Origin: Mycetocola tolaasinivorans
GTDB taxonomy: Bacteria; Actinomycetota; Actinomycetes; Actinomycetales; Microbacteriaceae
Direction of reading: 5' to 3'
NCBI RefSeq assembly: GCF_003667565.1
Contig: NZ_RCUX01000007.1
Span: 150,060 to 214,059 of the forward strand
DNA: 64,000 nucleotides
A program made the position numbers and the translations under genes. The notes under the pieces are model-generated. The model was not told the DNA's origin. It was given only the letters and a program-made list of their open reading frames with translations, and made no database searches. Each line of letters begins with the position of its first letter. Within the stretch, counting starts at the first letter, position 1. Below, one piece after another: positions 21,465-30,299 of the stretch.

Positions 21465-22394
21465 TTACGGCAGGGTGTGACCGGCTGCGGTGAAGATGCG
21501 GTACCACTCCTCGCGGGTCAGCGGGAGCTCGGAGCCGGCGGCGGCCTCGGCCACGCGGCCCGGGTTGGTGGTGCCGAGGACCACCTGGATGTTGGCGGGG
21601 TGGCGGGTGATCCACGCGGTCGCGATCGCGGTGGGGGTCACGCCGTACTTCGCGGCCAGCTCGTCCAGCACGTCGTTCAGCGGGCCGAAGGCCTCGCGGT
21701 CACCCAGGAAGACGCCGTCGAAGAATACCTTCTGGAACGGCGACCAGGCCTGCAGGGTGATGTCGTTCAGGCGGGCGTAGTCCAGCAGGCCGTTGTCGCG
21801 GCTGATGGACTGGTCAAGGCCAGCCATGTTCGAGGCGATACCCGAGGCGATCAGCGGGGCATGGGTGATGCTCAGCTGCACCTGGTTGACGATCAGCGGC
21901 TGGGCCACGTACTTCTTCAGCAGCTCGATCTGGCCGGGGGTGTGGTTGGAGACACCGAAGTTACGCACCAGACCCTGCTCGTGCAGCTCGGCGAACGCCG
22001 CGGCGACCTCCTCGGGCTCGACCAGGGTGTCCGGGCGGTGGAGCAGGAAGACGTCGAGGTAGTCGGTCTTGAGGGCGGCGAGGGCCTCGTGCGCGGTGGT
22101 CACGATGTGCTCGCGGGAGAAGTCGAAGTAGCCCGGACGGATGCCGACCTTCGACTGGATGATGACGTTTTCGCGCTCCTCGGCGGTGAAGGTTACGGCG
22201 TTACCGAAACGCTCCTCGCACGCGTGGCGGGCGCCACCGTAGATGTCCGCGTGGTCGAACACGTTGACGCCGGCGTCAATCGCGGAACCCACCAGGGTGC
22301 GGATGTCCTGGTCGCTGAGCTCGGCGATACGCATGAGCCCAAGAATGATGTTGGAGGCCTGGAGGTTGCTCTGGGGAAGGGGGAGAATCTTCAT
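21465..22394 (-). CDS. Aldo/keto reductase (YdhF-like)
   Basis: 309 residues from the ATG at 22394, which aligns with family N-termini (MKILPLPQSNLQASNIILG); in-frame ATGs at 22412 and 22430 are alternatives. TTGAAT lies 6 nt before 22394. The catalytic set is visible: Asp and Tyr in 'NVFDHADIYGG', Lys in 'IIQSKVGIR' and His in 'FLLHRPD'. It is a cytoplasmic NADPH-dependent oxidoreductase of the TIM-barrel AKR family; the physiological carbonyl substrate is unknown. Confidence 0.88.
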   Translation of the reverse strand: MKILPLPQSNLQASNIILGLMRIAELSDQDIRTLVGSAIDAGVNVFDHADIYGGARHACEERFGNAVTFTAEERENVIIQSKVGIRPGYFDFSREHIVTTAHEALAALKTDYLDVFLLHRPDTLVEPEEVAAAFAELHEQGLVRNFGVSNHTPGQIELLKKYVAQPLIVNQVQLSITHAPLIASGIASNMAGLDQSISRDNGLLDYARLNDITLQAWSPFQKVFFDGVFLGDREAFGPLNDVLDELAAKYGVTPTAIATAWITRHPANIQVVLGTTNPGRVAEAAAGSELPLTREEWYRIFTAAGHTLP

Positions 22395-22477
22395 CCCCCT
22401 ATTCAATCGCATCTCGCGCGTGGCGTGCACCCCGCACCCCCGCTTTTTGCGGGTAAATTACCGCGTGTTAACGCGGT

Positions 22478-22521
22478 GACGCCACGCGCAATACCGGGGG
22501 ATCAGTATTACGCGTGGCGTC
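22478..22521. repeat. Long inverted repeat upstream of the aldo/keto reductase
   Basis: GACGCCACGCGCAATAC and GTATTACGCGTGGCGTC are complementary arms of 17 nt with one mismatch, separated by 10 nt. It lies 84 nt upstream of the reductase start and just after the small ORF at 22530-22769, so it may be a terminator for the nitroreductase unit (no clear T tract) or an operator. Confidence 0.5.
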
Positions 22522-22529
22522 GGCTTAGG

Positions 22530-22769
22530 TTAGCCCACCGGGGTGAGCCGCGGTTCATCGATCGCGGTGTTGTCGATCCGGTCGCGATCCGAGGCGGGAG
22601 TGCGAGCGTTCAGATCCAGATCCGCCTCGAGCCCGGCGAGACCCTGCCGAACGAAACCGAGGTGGAGCAGGCTGATCCGGAAGCGCAGCACGGCCAGGCC
22701 GACCGTGCAGGCCTTCCAGAATCGGCGCCGACGAGTCGGCGCCTTAGTCGTTGACAACAACGATCTCAT
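22530..22769 (-). CDS. Hypothetical small protein, 79 aa
   Basis: An ATG at 22769 with AAGG upstream opens a 79-codon frame that overlaps the end of the nitroreductase gene by 26 nt. The product starts MRSLLSTTKAPTRRRRFWKA: basic N-terminus, a moderately hydrophobic helix (about residues 18-38, with 'VLRFRISLLHLGFV') and a polar acidic tail. I do not recognise it. The following stem GGCGCCGAC...GTCGGCGCC (22722-22741) falls inside it. It could be a small membrane-associated protein or a chance frame. Confidence 0.35.
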   Translation of the reverse strand: MRSLLSTTKAPTRRRRFWKACTVGLAVLRFRISLLHLGFVRQGLAGLEADLDLNARTPASDRDRIDNTAIDEPRLTPVG

Positions 22770-23334
22770 CGAGGGCCTTGCGCTCGCGGGGAGCGGTCTC
22801 GCGCGAGCGCAGGAAGTCGTCCTCGAGGGTCTCCGGAGCGGCAAGCTCACCGAGGGCGGAAACGGTGAAGGGGACAAAGCCCTCCTCGAGACCGAACGAA
22901 GCGGTCAGGGCGGCGGGGTCGAAGCCGGCCATCTGGTGCACGTACAGGCCGTCCTTGTGGGCCTGAACGCTCAGGTGAGCGAGCGACTGGCCGAGGTCGT
23001 AGATGGCCCAGGGCTGGTCTCCACCCTCCTCGTTCTTGGTGGCGGCAACGGCAACCAGCAGGACGCTGGCGTGCTGAGCCCAGGCCTGGTTGAAGCCGAC
23101 CAGCGCGTCCACGATCTTCTGGAAGGACTCGGTGCCGCGGCGGGCCACGATGAAGCGCCAGGGCTGGCTGTTGTTGGCGCTCGGCGACCAGCGGGCGGCT
23201 TCGAGGGCCGAGGACAGCTTGGTCTCGTTGATGACGGCGTCCGCAACGTACGCACGCGGGCTCCAACGACCGGCGAGCACGTCGCTGATCGGGGCGGAGG
23301 TCTGGGCGTGACGGGTGGTGTCGATGGTGGTCAT
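22744..23334 (-). CDS. Nitroreductase-family protein
   Basis: 196 residues from the ATG at 23334, with GAAAGG upstream. 'WSPRAYVADAVINETKLSSALEAARWSPSANNSQPWRFIVARR' is the FMN-binding nitroreductase N-terminus (RWSPSANNSQPW), and a second FMN contact region is near 'FVPFTVSALGEL'. It is a dimeric FMN oxidoreductase using NAD(P)H; quinones, nitroaromatics or other electron acceptors are possible substrates. It is divergent from an HTH gene and may be co-transcribed with the small ORF downstream. Confidence 0.9.
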   Translation of the reverse strand: MTTIDTTRHAQTSAPISDVLAGRWSPRAYVADAVINETKLSSALEAARWSPSANNSQPWRFIVARRGTESFQKIVDALVGFNQAWAQHASVLLVAVAATKNEEGGDQPWAIYDLGQSLAHLSVQAHKDGLYVHQMAGFDPAALTASFGLEEGFVPFTVSALGELAAPETLEDDFLRSRETAPRERKALDEIVVVND

Positions 23335-23570
23335 GGTGAGGTCCTTTCGGGCGCTTGATGTGCCGCGGCGGGGAATGTAATCCGCGAATCTGAGGTTGTT
23401 ATGTAAGTCGTGCAACGCGATTCCCGCGGGGCACGAGAGCTGTAACGTGTGGTCTGGGCGTTCGTATTCCCCGGATGACGAAAAAAGTTGCATAAGATTT
23501 ACGATGAATCTCTAGTCCCCCTAGATATTCGAGATTTTGACCTAAAACCCCGAGAACGGAAGGATCGATC

Positions 23571-24026
23571 ATGACGGTGGAACCCGAAACCCGTCCGCTG
23601 CGCGCGACCGCACGGCGTGCAGGACGCTGGTGGAAAATCGAGATCCCCGAGCTCGACACATCCGGTCAGTCGCCCACGGTACGCGACATTCCTGAGATTG
23701 CGGCGGAAATTGCGAGTGAGTGTCTGGCGGTATCCCCGGCCAGCGTCGTGGTCGACACCGAGATTGAGCTCCCGGGCGAAGCCGAGGCGCTCTGGGCCGC
23801 CGCCGCCGAACAGGAGGAGGCCGGCCGCGCCGCCCTCACCGAGGCCGCCCGCCTGCGCCGCGAAACCATTCGCGCGCTCTCCGAGCAGGGTCTGCGCCAG
23901 GCCGATATTGCCCGCCTTTTGAACCTCACCCCGCAGCGCATCAACCAGCTCATGACGACCGAGGGCAACGGCTGCCCCTCCGAGGCGGGTGCCGTGCCCA
24001 CCGGCAAGGAGTGCGGCGAGGCCTAA
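23571..24026 (+). CDS. HicB-like protein with C-terminal helix-turn-helix
   Basis: 151 residues, with GGAAGGA before the ATG. Residues about 10-68 ('RATARRAGRWWKIEIPELDTSGQSPTVRDIPEIAAEIAS') resemble the HicB antitoxin fold of short strands and a helix. Residues about 98-130 form a sigma-70-region-4-like helix-turn-helix ('TIRALSEQGLRQADIARLLNLTPQRINQLM'). No HicA-type toxin gene is adjacent. It may be a stand-alone DNA-binding regulator. The upstream 236 bp contain AT-rich sequence but no motif I can assign. Confidence 0.6.
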   Translation: MTVEPETRPLRATARRAGRWWKIEIPELDTSGQSPTVRDIPEIAAEIASECLAVSPASVVVDTEIELPGEAEALWAAAAEQEEAGRAALTEAARLRRETIRALSEQGLRQADIARLLNLTPQRINQLMTTEGNGCPSEAGAVPTGKECGEA

Positions 24027-24113
24027 ACCCGTCCAGTCGCGGACAAGTAGCGGAAATCTCCGGAGAGATCGGTGAGGACGCACGCGGTCGGTGTTAGATT
24101 GAGGCCAACCGTT

Positions 24114-24151
24114 CAGCCCGCCCAGTCATCTGGTGTGGGCTGGATTTCTTT
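24114..24151 (+). terminator. Terminator after the HicB-like gene
   Basis: CAGCCC...GGGCTG with an inner CCAG/CTGG pairing forms a bulged stem, followed by GATTTCTTT. It is the only clear signal between 24027 and 24176. Confidence 0.6.
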
Positions 24152-24176
24152 CACCCGATAACAATTGCGGCGAGGC

Positions 24177-26222
24177 CTAGCGCTCCGCGTAGATGGCGGC
24201 GATGCGCGCGGGGACGGTGTCGTCCTGCAGGCTCGTGACGTCGCCCAGCGGGCGGGCATCGGCGATGTCCACGAGCAGGCGGCGCATGATCTTGCCCGAG
24301 CGGGTCTTGGGGAGGTCGGGCACCAAGACGACCTCGCGGGGCTTTGCGACCGCACCGATCTGCTCGCGAATGTGGTCCTGGAGTTCGCGCGTCACCGCGG
24401 CGGACTTCGCGGCCCAGGCCGCCGGATCCGTGTCGTCCGGGCGGTCATGGGAGGGGATCACGAACGCGGCGATGGCCTGCCCGGTCACCGGATCCGAGAT
24501 GCCCACCACGCCAGCCTCGGCCACGTGCGGGTGCGATACCAGCGCGCTTTCGATTTCGATCGTGGAGAGGCGGTGGCCCGAGACGTTGATGACGTCGTCC
24601 ACGCGGCCGAGCACCCAGATGTCGCCGTCCTCATCCCACTTCGCGCCGTCGCCGGAGAAGAAGTAGCCCTGGCGGGCGAAGCGCTCCCAGTAGGAGTCGC
24701 GGTAGCGTTCGGGGTTGCCCCAGACGGTGCGGGCAAGCGCCGGGCCGGGGCGATCCACCACGAGGTAGCCACCCGAACCGTAGGGCACGCGTTCGCCGGC
24801 CTCGTCGACGATGATCGCGCTGACGCCGGGCAGGGCGCGCGTGGCGGACCCGGGCTTGAGGGTGCTTGAGCCGGGTAGTGGGGCGAGGATCGCGGCACCG
24901 GTTTCCGACTGCCACCAGGTGTCGACGATGGGGAGCTCATTGCGGCCGAAGTTGTGCCGGAACCACACCCACGCCTCGGGGTTGATGGCCTCACCCACGG
25001 TGCCGAGCAGGCGCAGGCTGGAGAGGTCGTAGCCCTCCGGCAGGCCCTCGGGGAACCAGCTCGCGAGGGTGCGAATGAGGGTGGGCGCGGTGTAGTAGGT
25101 GGTCACGCCGTAGCGCTCGATGATCTCGAGGTGCCGGGCGGGATGCGGGGTGTTCGGGGTGCCCTCGTAGATCACCTGGGTGAGGCCGTTGGAGAGCGGG
25201 CCATAGATCTCGTAGGTGTGGGCGGTGACCCAGGCGAGGTCCGCGGTGCACCAATGGACGTCGGAGTCCTTCGCATCAAAGGCCGCCCAGTGGCTCCAGG
25301 ACGCCTGGGTCAGGTAGCCGCCCGAGGTGTGTACGAGCCCCTTGGGCTTGCCGGTGGTGCCCGAGGTGTAGATGATGAACAGCGGGTTTTCGGCGTCAAA
25401 GAACTCGGGCTCGTGGGTGTCTTCGGCGACGTCCACGGTGTCGTGCCACCAGACGTCGCGGCCCTCGGTCCAGGCGATATCCGAACCGGTACGGCGGACA
25501 ACCAGGACATGCTCGATACTCTCGACACCCTCCACGGCGGCATCGGCGTTGGCCTTCACCGGCACGGCGGTGCCACGGCGGTACTGCCCATCGGTGGTGA
25601 TCAGGAGCTTGGCGCGGGTGTCCTCCACTCGGAAGCGCAGGGCCTCGGCGCTGAAACCGCCGAATACCAGCGAGTGGATCGCGCCGAGGCGTGCCACCGC
25701 GAGGGTTGCGATGATGGTTTCCGGGATGACCGGCAGGTAGATGACCACGCGGTCGCCGCGGCCGATGCCCAGCTCGGCCAGGGCGTTAGCTGCCCGCGAC
25801 ACCTCGCGCTGCAGCTCGGCGTAGCTGATTGCCCGACGATCCCCGGGCTCGCCCTCGAAGTACAGCGCGATCTTGTCCCCGCGCCCGGCGGCCACGTGTC
25901 GATCCACACAGTTCACCGCGACGTTCAGGGTACCCCCGGCAAACCAGGTGGTCTCGGGGATCGAGAGTGTGCCATCCGGCTGCTCGGTGGCGGGCTTCCA
26001 GGTGTGTACCGAATCCCAGGGGTGCTCCCAGTCCAGCCGGGCGGCCTGCTCGGCCCAGAAGGCGTCCGGATCCGCGGCCGCACGCGCGTACTCGCTCGGC
26101 GGGACGTTTGCCCGCTCGGCCAGGTGTGCGGGAGCCGGGAACGCGCGGGTTTCCGCGAGGAGCGCGGCCAGTGCGGGTTCGGGGCTGGTGATCGAGGCGG
26201 GGGCGGATGCGGGGGAGGGCAT
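24177..26222 (-). CDS. acs: Acetyl-CoA synthetase
   Basis: 681 residues, close to the family length of about 650. The AMP-binding motif 'IIYTSGTTGKPKGLVHTSGG', the acetate pocket region 'VDTWWQSETGA', the hinge 'VLGRVDDVINVSGHR' and the C-terminal 'PKTRSGKIMRRLL' are all present; the Lys in that last motif is the regulatory acetylation site of this family. It activates acetate to acetyl-CoA through acetyl-AMP. TAGCCT lies 6 nt before the ATG, suggesting a leaderless mRNA. It is divergent from malate dehydrogenase. Confidence 0.96.
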   Translation of the reverse strand: MPSPASAPASITSPEPALAALLAETRAFPAPAHLAERANVPPSEYARAAADPDAFWAEQAARLDWEHPWDSVHTWKPATEQPDGTLSIPETTWFAGGTLNVAVNCVDRHVAAGRGDKIALYFEGEPGDRRAISYAELQREVSRAANALAELGIGRGDRVVIYLPVIPETIIATLAVARLGAIHSLVFGGFSAEALRFRVEDTRAKLLITTDGQYRRGTAVPVKANADAAVEGVESIEHVLVVRRTGSDIAWTEGRDVWWHDTVDVAEDTHEPEFFDAENPLFIIYTSGTTGKPKGLVHTSGGYLTQASWSHWAAFDAKDSDVHWCTADLAWVTAHTYEIYGPLSNGLTQVIYEGTPNTPHPARHLEIIERYGVTTYYTAPTLIRTLASWFPEGLPEGYDLSSLRLLGTVGEAINPEAWVWFRHNFGRNELPIVDTWWQSETGAAILAPLPGSSTLKPGSATRALPGVSAIIVDEAGERVPYGSGGYLVVDRPGPALARTVWGNPERYRDSYWERFARQGYFFSGDGAKWDEDGDIWVLGRVDDVINVSGHRLSTIEIESALVSHPHVAEAGVVGISDPVTGQAIAAFVIPSHDRPDDTDPAAWAAKSAAVTRELQDHIREQIGAVAKPREVVLVPDLPKTRSGKIMRRLLVDIADARPLGDVTSLQDDTVPARIAAIYAER

Positions 26223-26358
26223 ACCCCCAGGCTAGGCAGCGCGGGCGATTGCCGCCGGGCGGGGCGTAACCGGCCGTAACAGGGGCGTTCCGTCACGAGA
26301 CCAACATTTTTGGGATGAGGGGGGACAGAACCAAAGACCCCGACCTAGACTCAGCGGT

Positions 26359-27351
26359 ATGAGTACATCACCGGTCACCATTGCCGTCAGCGGCGCGGGC
26401 GGAAACATCGGCTACGCGCTCCTCTTCCGACTCGCCGCGGGGGATCTCCTCGGCCCCGACACCCGGGTGCGGCTGCGCCTGCTGGAGGTGCCCGCTGGCG
26501 TCCCGGCGGCCGAGGGCACCCGGCTCGAACTGATCGACGGCGCCTATCCGCTGCTGGTCGAATCCACCGTGCACACCGACCCGGCAGAGGCCTTTGCCGA
26601 CGCCAACATCGTGTTCCTCGTGGGCGCAAAGCCGCGCACCGCGGGCATGGAACGCGCCGACCTACTCGAGGCCAACGCGGGTATCTTCGGGCCCCAGGGC
26701 CGCGCGATCAACGATCACGCGGCACCGGACGTGCGCGTCATCGTGGTGGGCAACCCGGCAAACACCAACGCCCTGATCGCGCAGCGCAACGCCCCGGACC
26801 TCCCGCCCGAGCGCTTCACCGCACTCACCCGGCTGGATCATAACCGCGCCATCGGCATCCTCGCGCATCAGGCCGGGGTGCCGGTAGACACCATTTCGGG
26901 CATCACCGTGTGGGGCAATCACTCGCCCACGCAGTATCCCGACCTCAGCCACGCCAGCATCCGCTCGGTGCCGGCGCTCGCCGTGGTGGACGCCGACTGG
27001 GCCAGCACCGCCTACATCGAGCGGGTGGCAAAGCGCGGGGCGGAGATCATCGCCGCCCGCGGGCTGTCCTCCGCGGCCTCGGCGGCGAGTGCCGCGATCG
27101 ATCACATGCGCGACTGGGTGCTCGGCACCCCGGGTGACTCCTGGACCTCGGTGGCACTGGTATCCACCGGGGCCTATGACGTCCCCGCGGGCATCGTCTC
27201 CTCCTTCCCCGCACGCTCGGTGGAGGGCCGCTGGCACGTGGTCGCCGGGCTCTCGATCGACGGGTTCTCGCGCACCCGCATCGACGCCTCGGTGGCCGAA
27301 CTGATCGCCGAACGAGACGCCGTGGCGGCCCTCGGGTTGCTGCCCGGCTAG
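26359..27351 (+). CDS. mdh: Malate dehydrogenase
   Basis: 330 residues. The NAD-binding motif 'AVSGAGGNIGYALLFRLAAG', substrate arginines in 'GAKPRTAGMERADLLEAN' and the catalytic His in 'ITVWGNHSPTQYPD' identify cytosolic-type (group 2) malate dehydrogenase, which oxidises malate to oxaloacetate in the TCA cycle. TAGACT lies 7 nt before the ATG, indicating a leaderless start. It is divergent from acs, and both serve acetate/TCA metabolism. Confidence 0.96.
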   Translation: MSTSPVTIAVSGAGGNIGYALLFRLAAGDLLGPDTRVRLRLLEVPAGVPAAEGTRLELIDGAYPLLVESTVHTDPAEAFADANIVFLVGAKPRTAGMERADLLEANAGIFGPQGRAINDHAAPDVRVIVVGNPANTNALIAQRNAPDLPPERFTALTRLDHNRAIGILAHQAGVPVDTISGITVWGNHSPTQYPDLSHASIRSVPALAVVDADWASTAYIERVAKRGAEIIAARGLSSAASAASAAIDHMRDWVLGTPGDSWTSVALVSTGAYDVPAGIVSSFPARSVEGRWHVVAGLSIDGFSRTRIDASVAELIAERDAVAALGLLPG

Positions 27352-27367
27352 CCGGCACCGCAGGAAA

Positions 27368-27411
27368 TAACGGCGATGGCCGGGAGCTGTAGCTCCCGGC
27401 CATCGCCGTTA
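27368..27411. terminator. Bidirectional terminator between mdh and the LPXTG-type gene
   Basis: TAACGGCGATGGCCGGGAGC and its exact complement form a stem of about 20 bp around a very short loop. It lies between two convergent genes. Confidence 0.85.
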
Positions 27412-27426
27412 TGGGGTGAGCGCCGG

Positions 27427-29202
27427 TTAGGCGGCTTCCTGGCTGCGACGACGACGGACGAATCCGATCGCGGCGGCGCCCAGCAGGGCGAGCACGCCAC
27501 CCGCGGCGGCGAGGCGCAGCGGGTCATTCGCACCGGTTTCGGACAGGGTGGGGCCCGAAGCGATGGGGGTTGCGGTGGTGGGTGCGGCCGTGGGCGCGGT
27601 GCCCTCGGTGGGGTTCGTGCCCTCGGTCGGAACGGTGGTCGGGGTCGAGCCATCGGTGGGAACCGCGGTGGGGGTCGCCACCTCGGCCACGGCAACCGCG
27701 ATTACCGCGACGTTCTGGCTGGTCTGCCCGCGGAACACGATGTGGTGATCGCCCGCGGCCAGCCCGGAAAGGTCGGCGCCGGTCACGATGGCGCGCCCGT
27801 CCGTCACCGGGAAGGTGCCGAGCAGGGTCGGGGTCGAGTAGGCGTAGGCGTCAACGAAGTCATCCTCGCCGACCCAGGGAACGCTCACGCTCAGCGGTGC
27901 GGTCGGGTCAAGGTTGGACAGGGTAACGCCTGCCGGAACCACGGCGGAAGCGGTGGTACCGGCGATGTCCAGACCCAGCTCCTCGACGAGCTTCAGCAGA
28001 TCCTCGGTGCTTCCCGCGGGGGCCGGCGCAGCCGGGCTCGGGGCCACGGTCGGGACGGTGGTCGGCGTGGCCGAGGGCTGCGGAGTGGGAGCGACGGTCG
28101 GCTCAGTGCTCGGCTCAGGGGTCGGAGTGGTGGTCGGGTTCTCCGAGGGGGTTGCACTCGGCGTGGGGGTCGGGGCGACGGTCGGCTCAGTGCTCGGGGT
28201 GGGCGTGGGGGTCGGCTCGACGGTCGGCTCAGTGCTCGGGGTGGGCGTGGGGGTCGGCTCGGCCGTGGGCTCCACCGTCGGGTTGGTTGCGGTTTCCTCG
28301 ACGCTGACGCCGGGCAGCAGATCCGCCGCGGTGATCGGCGTCACCGACCCGCTCTGACGCTGCAGCTGGGCGTCCTTGACGGTCACGGCACTGGTGTCGT
28401 TGACCAGGATTCCCGCCTTTTCGTCCTGGCCAAAGGTGCCGACGAGGACCGAGCCCAGGGCGACCGGGCCACCGTTTGGTCCGCTGACCTTGGCGGTGTT
28501 GTTTTCGTCGCCGAACTGGATGTCGTACTGGTTGCCGACGAAAGAGTTGTCGCCCGAGAACCGCACGCTGTTGATGTCATCGGTTGCACCCTGGGAGCTC
28601 AGCGTGTAGAACGCAAGCCCCGCCCAGTCGTTGCGATCCGCGCGGACATTGGTGAGCGAGATATTGCCCGAAACCGTGCCCGCTGTGGGGAGGTAACGGT
28701 TGGTGATGGCAATTCCGTTCTTCGCAAACTCGGTAACGGTGATGTTCTGAAGGGTGAGGCCATTTACGCCGTTGGCGTCGATGCCCGTGGCGCTGATGGC
28801 GTTGTTCGGCAGGTTCTTGGTGCCGAGAAGGATGAGGTCCTTCAGGGTGACATCGTGGGTGTTGGTGATGTCGATGGTCTTGGCCTTTGACCGTGAACTG
28901 ATCACGGTGGGGTGCTCGCCGGTGGTCCCACGCAGGGTGATCGGCTTGGTAATCCTGAGGTCCTCGGTGAAGGGGCCCGCGGCGATATTGATGGTGGCAC
29001 CCGCGGGCGCCCGGTTGATCGCGTCCTGGATCGACTCGTCCTGGGCCACACTCAGCTCAGCGGCCGGGGTGGGGGTGGGCGACTGGTCAGTGTCGGGGAG
29101 TGCCTGGGCGGTCAGCGGAAGCGCAAGCAGGAGCGCTGCGGTCCCGAGTGCGGCTGCGGGTGCGAGGGCACGCCGAAAAAGCCGCGGAGCGGAGGATGTC
29201 AT
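27427..29202 (-). CDS. Cell-wall-anchored beta-helix protein with Pro/Thr stalk
   Basis: 591 residues from the ATG at 29202. A signal peptide ends near 'TAQALPDTDQ'. Residues about 50-275 contain right-handed parallel beta-helix repeats ('ITLRGTTGEHPTVISS', 'VTLKDLILLG', 'LTLQNITVTEF'), as in pectate-lyase-like folds. A Pro/Thr/Glu stalk (about 290-395), a small domain and a second Thr/Pro stalk follow. The C-terminus is a sorting signal: LSETG, a hydrophobic helix and RRRR. The sorting motif has Ser in place of Pro of LPXTG. It is probably a surface protein binding or cutting polysaccharide; the fold alone does not tell which. Confidence 0.85.
   Translation of the reverse strand: MTSSAPRLFRRALAPAAALGTAALLLALPLTAQALPDTDQSPTPTPAAELSVAQDESIQDAINRAPAGATINIAAGPFTEDLRITKPITLRGTTGEHPTVISSRSKAKTIDITNTHDVTLKDLILLGTKNLPNNAISATGIDANGVNGLTLQNITVTEFAKNGIAITNRYLPTAGTVSGNISLTNVRADRNDWAGLAFYTLSSQGATDDINSVRFSGDNSFVGNQYDIQFGDENNTAKVSGPNGGPVALGSVLVGTFGQDEKAGILVNDTSAVTVKDAQLQRQSGSVTPITAADLLPGVSVEETATNPTVEPTAEPTPTPTPSTEPTVEPTPTPTPSTEPTVAPTPTPSATPSENPTTTPTPEPSTEPTVAPTPQPSATPTTVPTVAPSPAAPAPAGSTEDLLKLVEELGLDIAGTTASAVVPAGVTLSNLDPTAPLSVSVPWVGEDDFVDAYAYSTPTLLGTFPVTDGRAIVTGADLSGLAAGDHHIVFRGQTSQNVAVIAVAVAEVATPTAVPTDGSTPTTVPTEGTNPTEGTAPTAAPTTATPIASGPTLSETGANDPLRLAAAGGVLALLGAAAIGFVRRRRSQEAA
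28080..28275 (-). repeat. Degenerate tandem repeats coding the Pro/Thr stalk
   Basis: Units of 42 bp encoding STEPTVEPTPTPTP occur as two near-perfect copies, with further degenerate copies on both sides. The array encodes the extended stalk of the surface protein and could change length by slippage or recombination. Confidence 0.75.
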
Positions 29203-29342
29203 GGTGATCCGTTCTGTGGGTTGGGGGGAGAGCACCGGGTATTCCCTTCCCGGTACTCGCACCCCTTAAGGATCACGATGTATATCTACGATGTCAATAC
29301 ATGACGTAGCATTTCACCCACCGTTTGTTGCGCGCGCGGACG

Positions 29343-30299
29343 CTAGTTTTCGGCCTTGCCGATGCGCCAGTACCCCATGAACGCGACGCGTCGACGATCC
29401 ACCCCGTGGCCCTGAACCAGGGTGCGGCGCAGCTGCTTGATCACACCGGACTCCCCGGCCAGCCAGGCGTAGAACTCCCCGGAGTCCTCATCGGTGGGGG
29501 TTTCCCAGAGTATTTCGGTGTCGAGGTTGACCTCGTTGAGCTTCTGGCCACGCGGTGCACGGGCGGCCTCGAGGAGCTCACCGTGACCCGCAAGCCACTC
29601 GTCCACGGCCGCGGTGAGCGCCGCCCCGTGCTCGGCATCCTCGCGGGGAAGGATACGTACGTTCACTCCGGCGGGGTGTGTGAGCGAAATAATGTCCCCC
29701 GAACTGGGGACCTCAATCAGGGCGTCACCGATCGCATCCGCGGGCAGCGCGGAAAGAATTCCGGCGATCGCAGGCAGTGCGGTTTCGTCTCCAGCGAGCA
29801 GGAGGCGCGTGGCGTCACCCGGGTGCCAGTCGATCCCGATGGCCGAGTGGATGCTGCGGGCATCCGGCCCCACCAGGTACACCTCGTCACCGGCCGAGGC
29901 CTCGAGCAGCCAGCGGCCGGCCGGTCCGAGCTCCGCGCCCGCGGGCACCGAGTGCACCACGAAGTCGACGTCGACCTCGCCGAGCGTGGGGCGCACATCG
30001 CGCACCGTGTAGGTGCGGAACGGGGCCTGGTCCTCGGCGGGGAGGTCGCGCCAGAAGTCCCACCAGGCGTTGCCCTCGGTATCGGGCAGTTCGAAGAGCG
30101 GGCGGCCCGGGAAGGGGAAGATGACCTTGATGCGCTGGTCCAGGAGGTCGGTACCGAAGAATTTCAGCTCTTCGTCCCGGAAGGTGACCCGGGTGAAGTG
30201 CGGGGAGAGTGGCGTGACCGCGCTCACCCGTGCGCGCCAGGGGCGGTACCCGGGGCGATCGGTACGAACCAGGGGCTGCGCGTCTTCTAAGCTGAGCAT
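29343..30299 (-). CDS. Siderophore-interacting flavoprotein (ViuB/SIP family)
   Basis: 318 residues. The N-terminal FAD-binding barrel has 'LSPHFTRVTFRDEELKFFG' and 'FRTYTVRDVRP' (the RxYTVR flavin motif). The C-terminal half is the NAD(P)H-binding SIP domain with 'RLLLAGDETALPAIAGIL' and the terminal 'GYWRIGKAEN'. Such enzymes reduce ferric siderophores to release iron in the cytoplasm. A leaderless promoter and a DtxR-like box overlap the start, consistent with induction in iron starvation (inference). Confidence 0.93.
   Translation of the reverse strand: MLSLEDAQPLVRTDRPGYRPWRARVSAVTPLSPHFTRVTFRDEELKFFGTDLLDQRIKVIFPFPGRPLFELPDTEGNAWWDFWRDLPAEDQAPFRTYTVRDVRPTLGEVDVDFVVHSVPAGAELGPAGRWLLEASAGDEVYLVGPDARSIHSAIGIDWHPGDATRLLLAGDETALPAIAGILSALPADAIGDALIEVPSSGDIISLTHPAGVNVRILPREDAEHGAALTAAVDEWLAGHGELLEAARAPRGQKLNEVNLDTEILWETPTDEDSGEFYAWLAGESGVIKQLRRTLVQGHGVDRRRVAFMGYWRIGKAEN

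Noticed and set aside
24010..24180. Direct repeat GCGGCGAGGCCTA flanking the HicB-like gene end and the acs end, as an insertion footprint
   Set aside because: Both copies fall in gene ends with common Gly/Glu/Ala codons, and no mobile element lies between them.
29263..29342. ATGTAT...ATACAT inverted repeat near the surface-protein start
   Set aside because: The arms are short and imperfect, the spacing is long, and no regulator is nearby.
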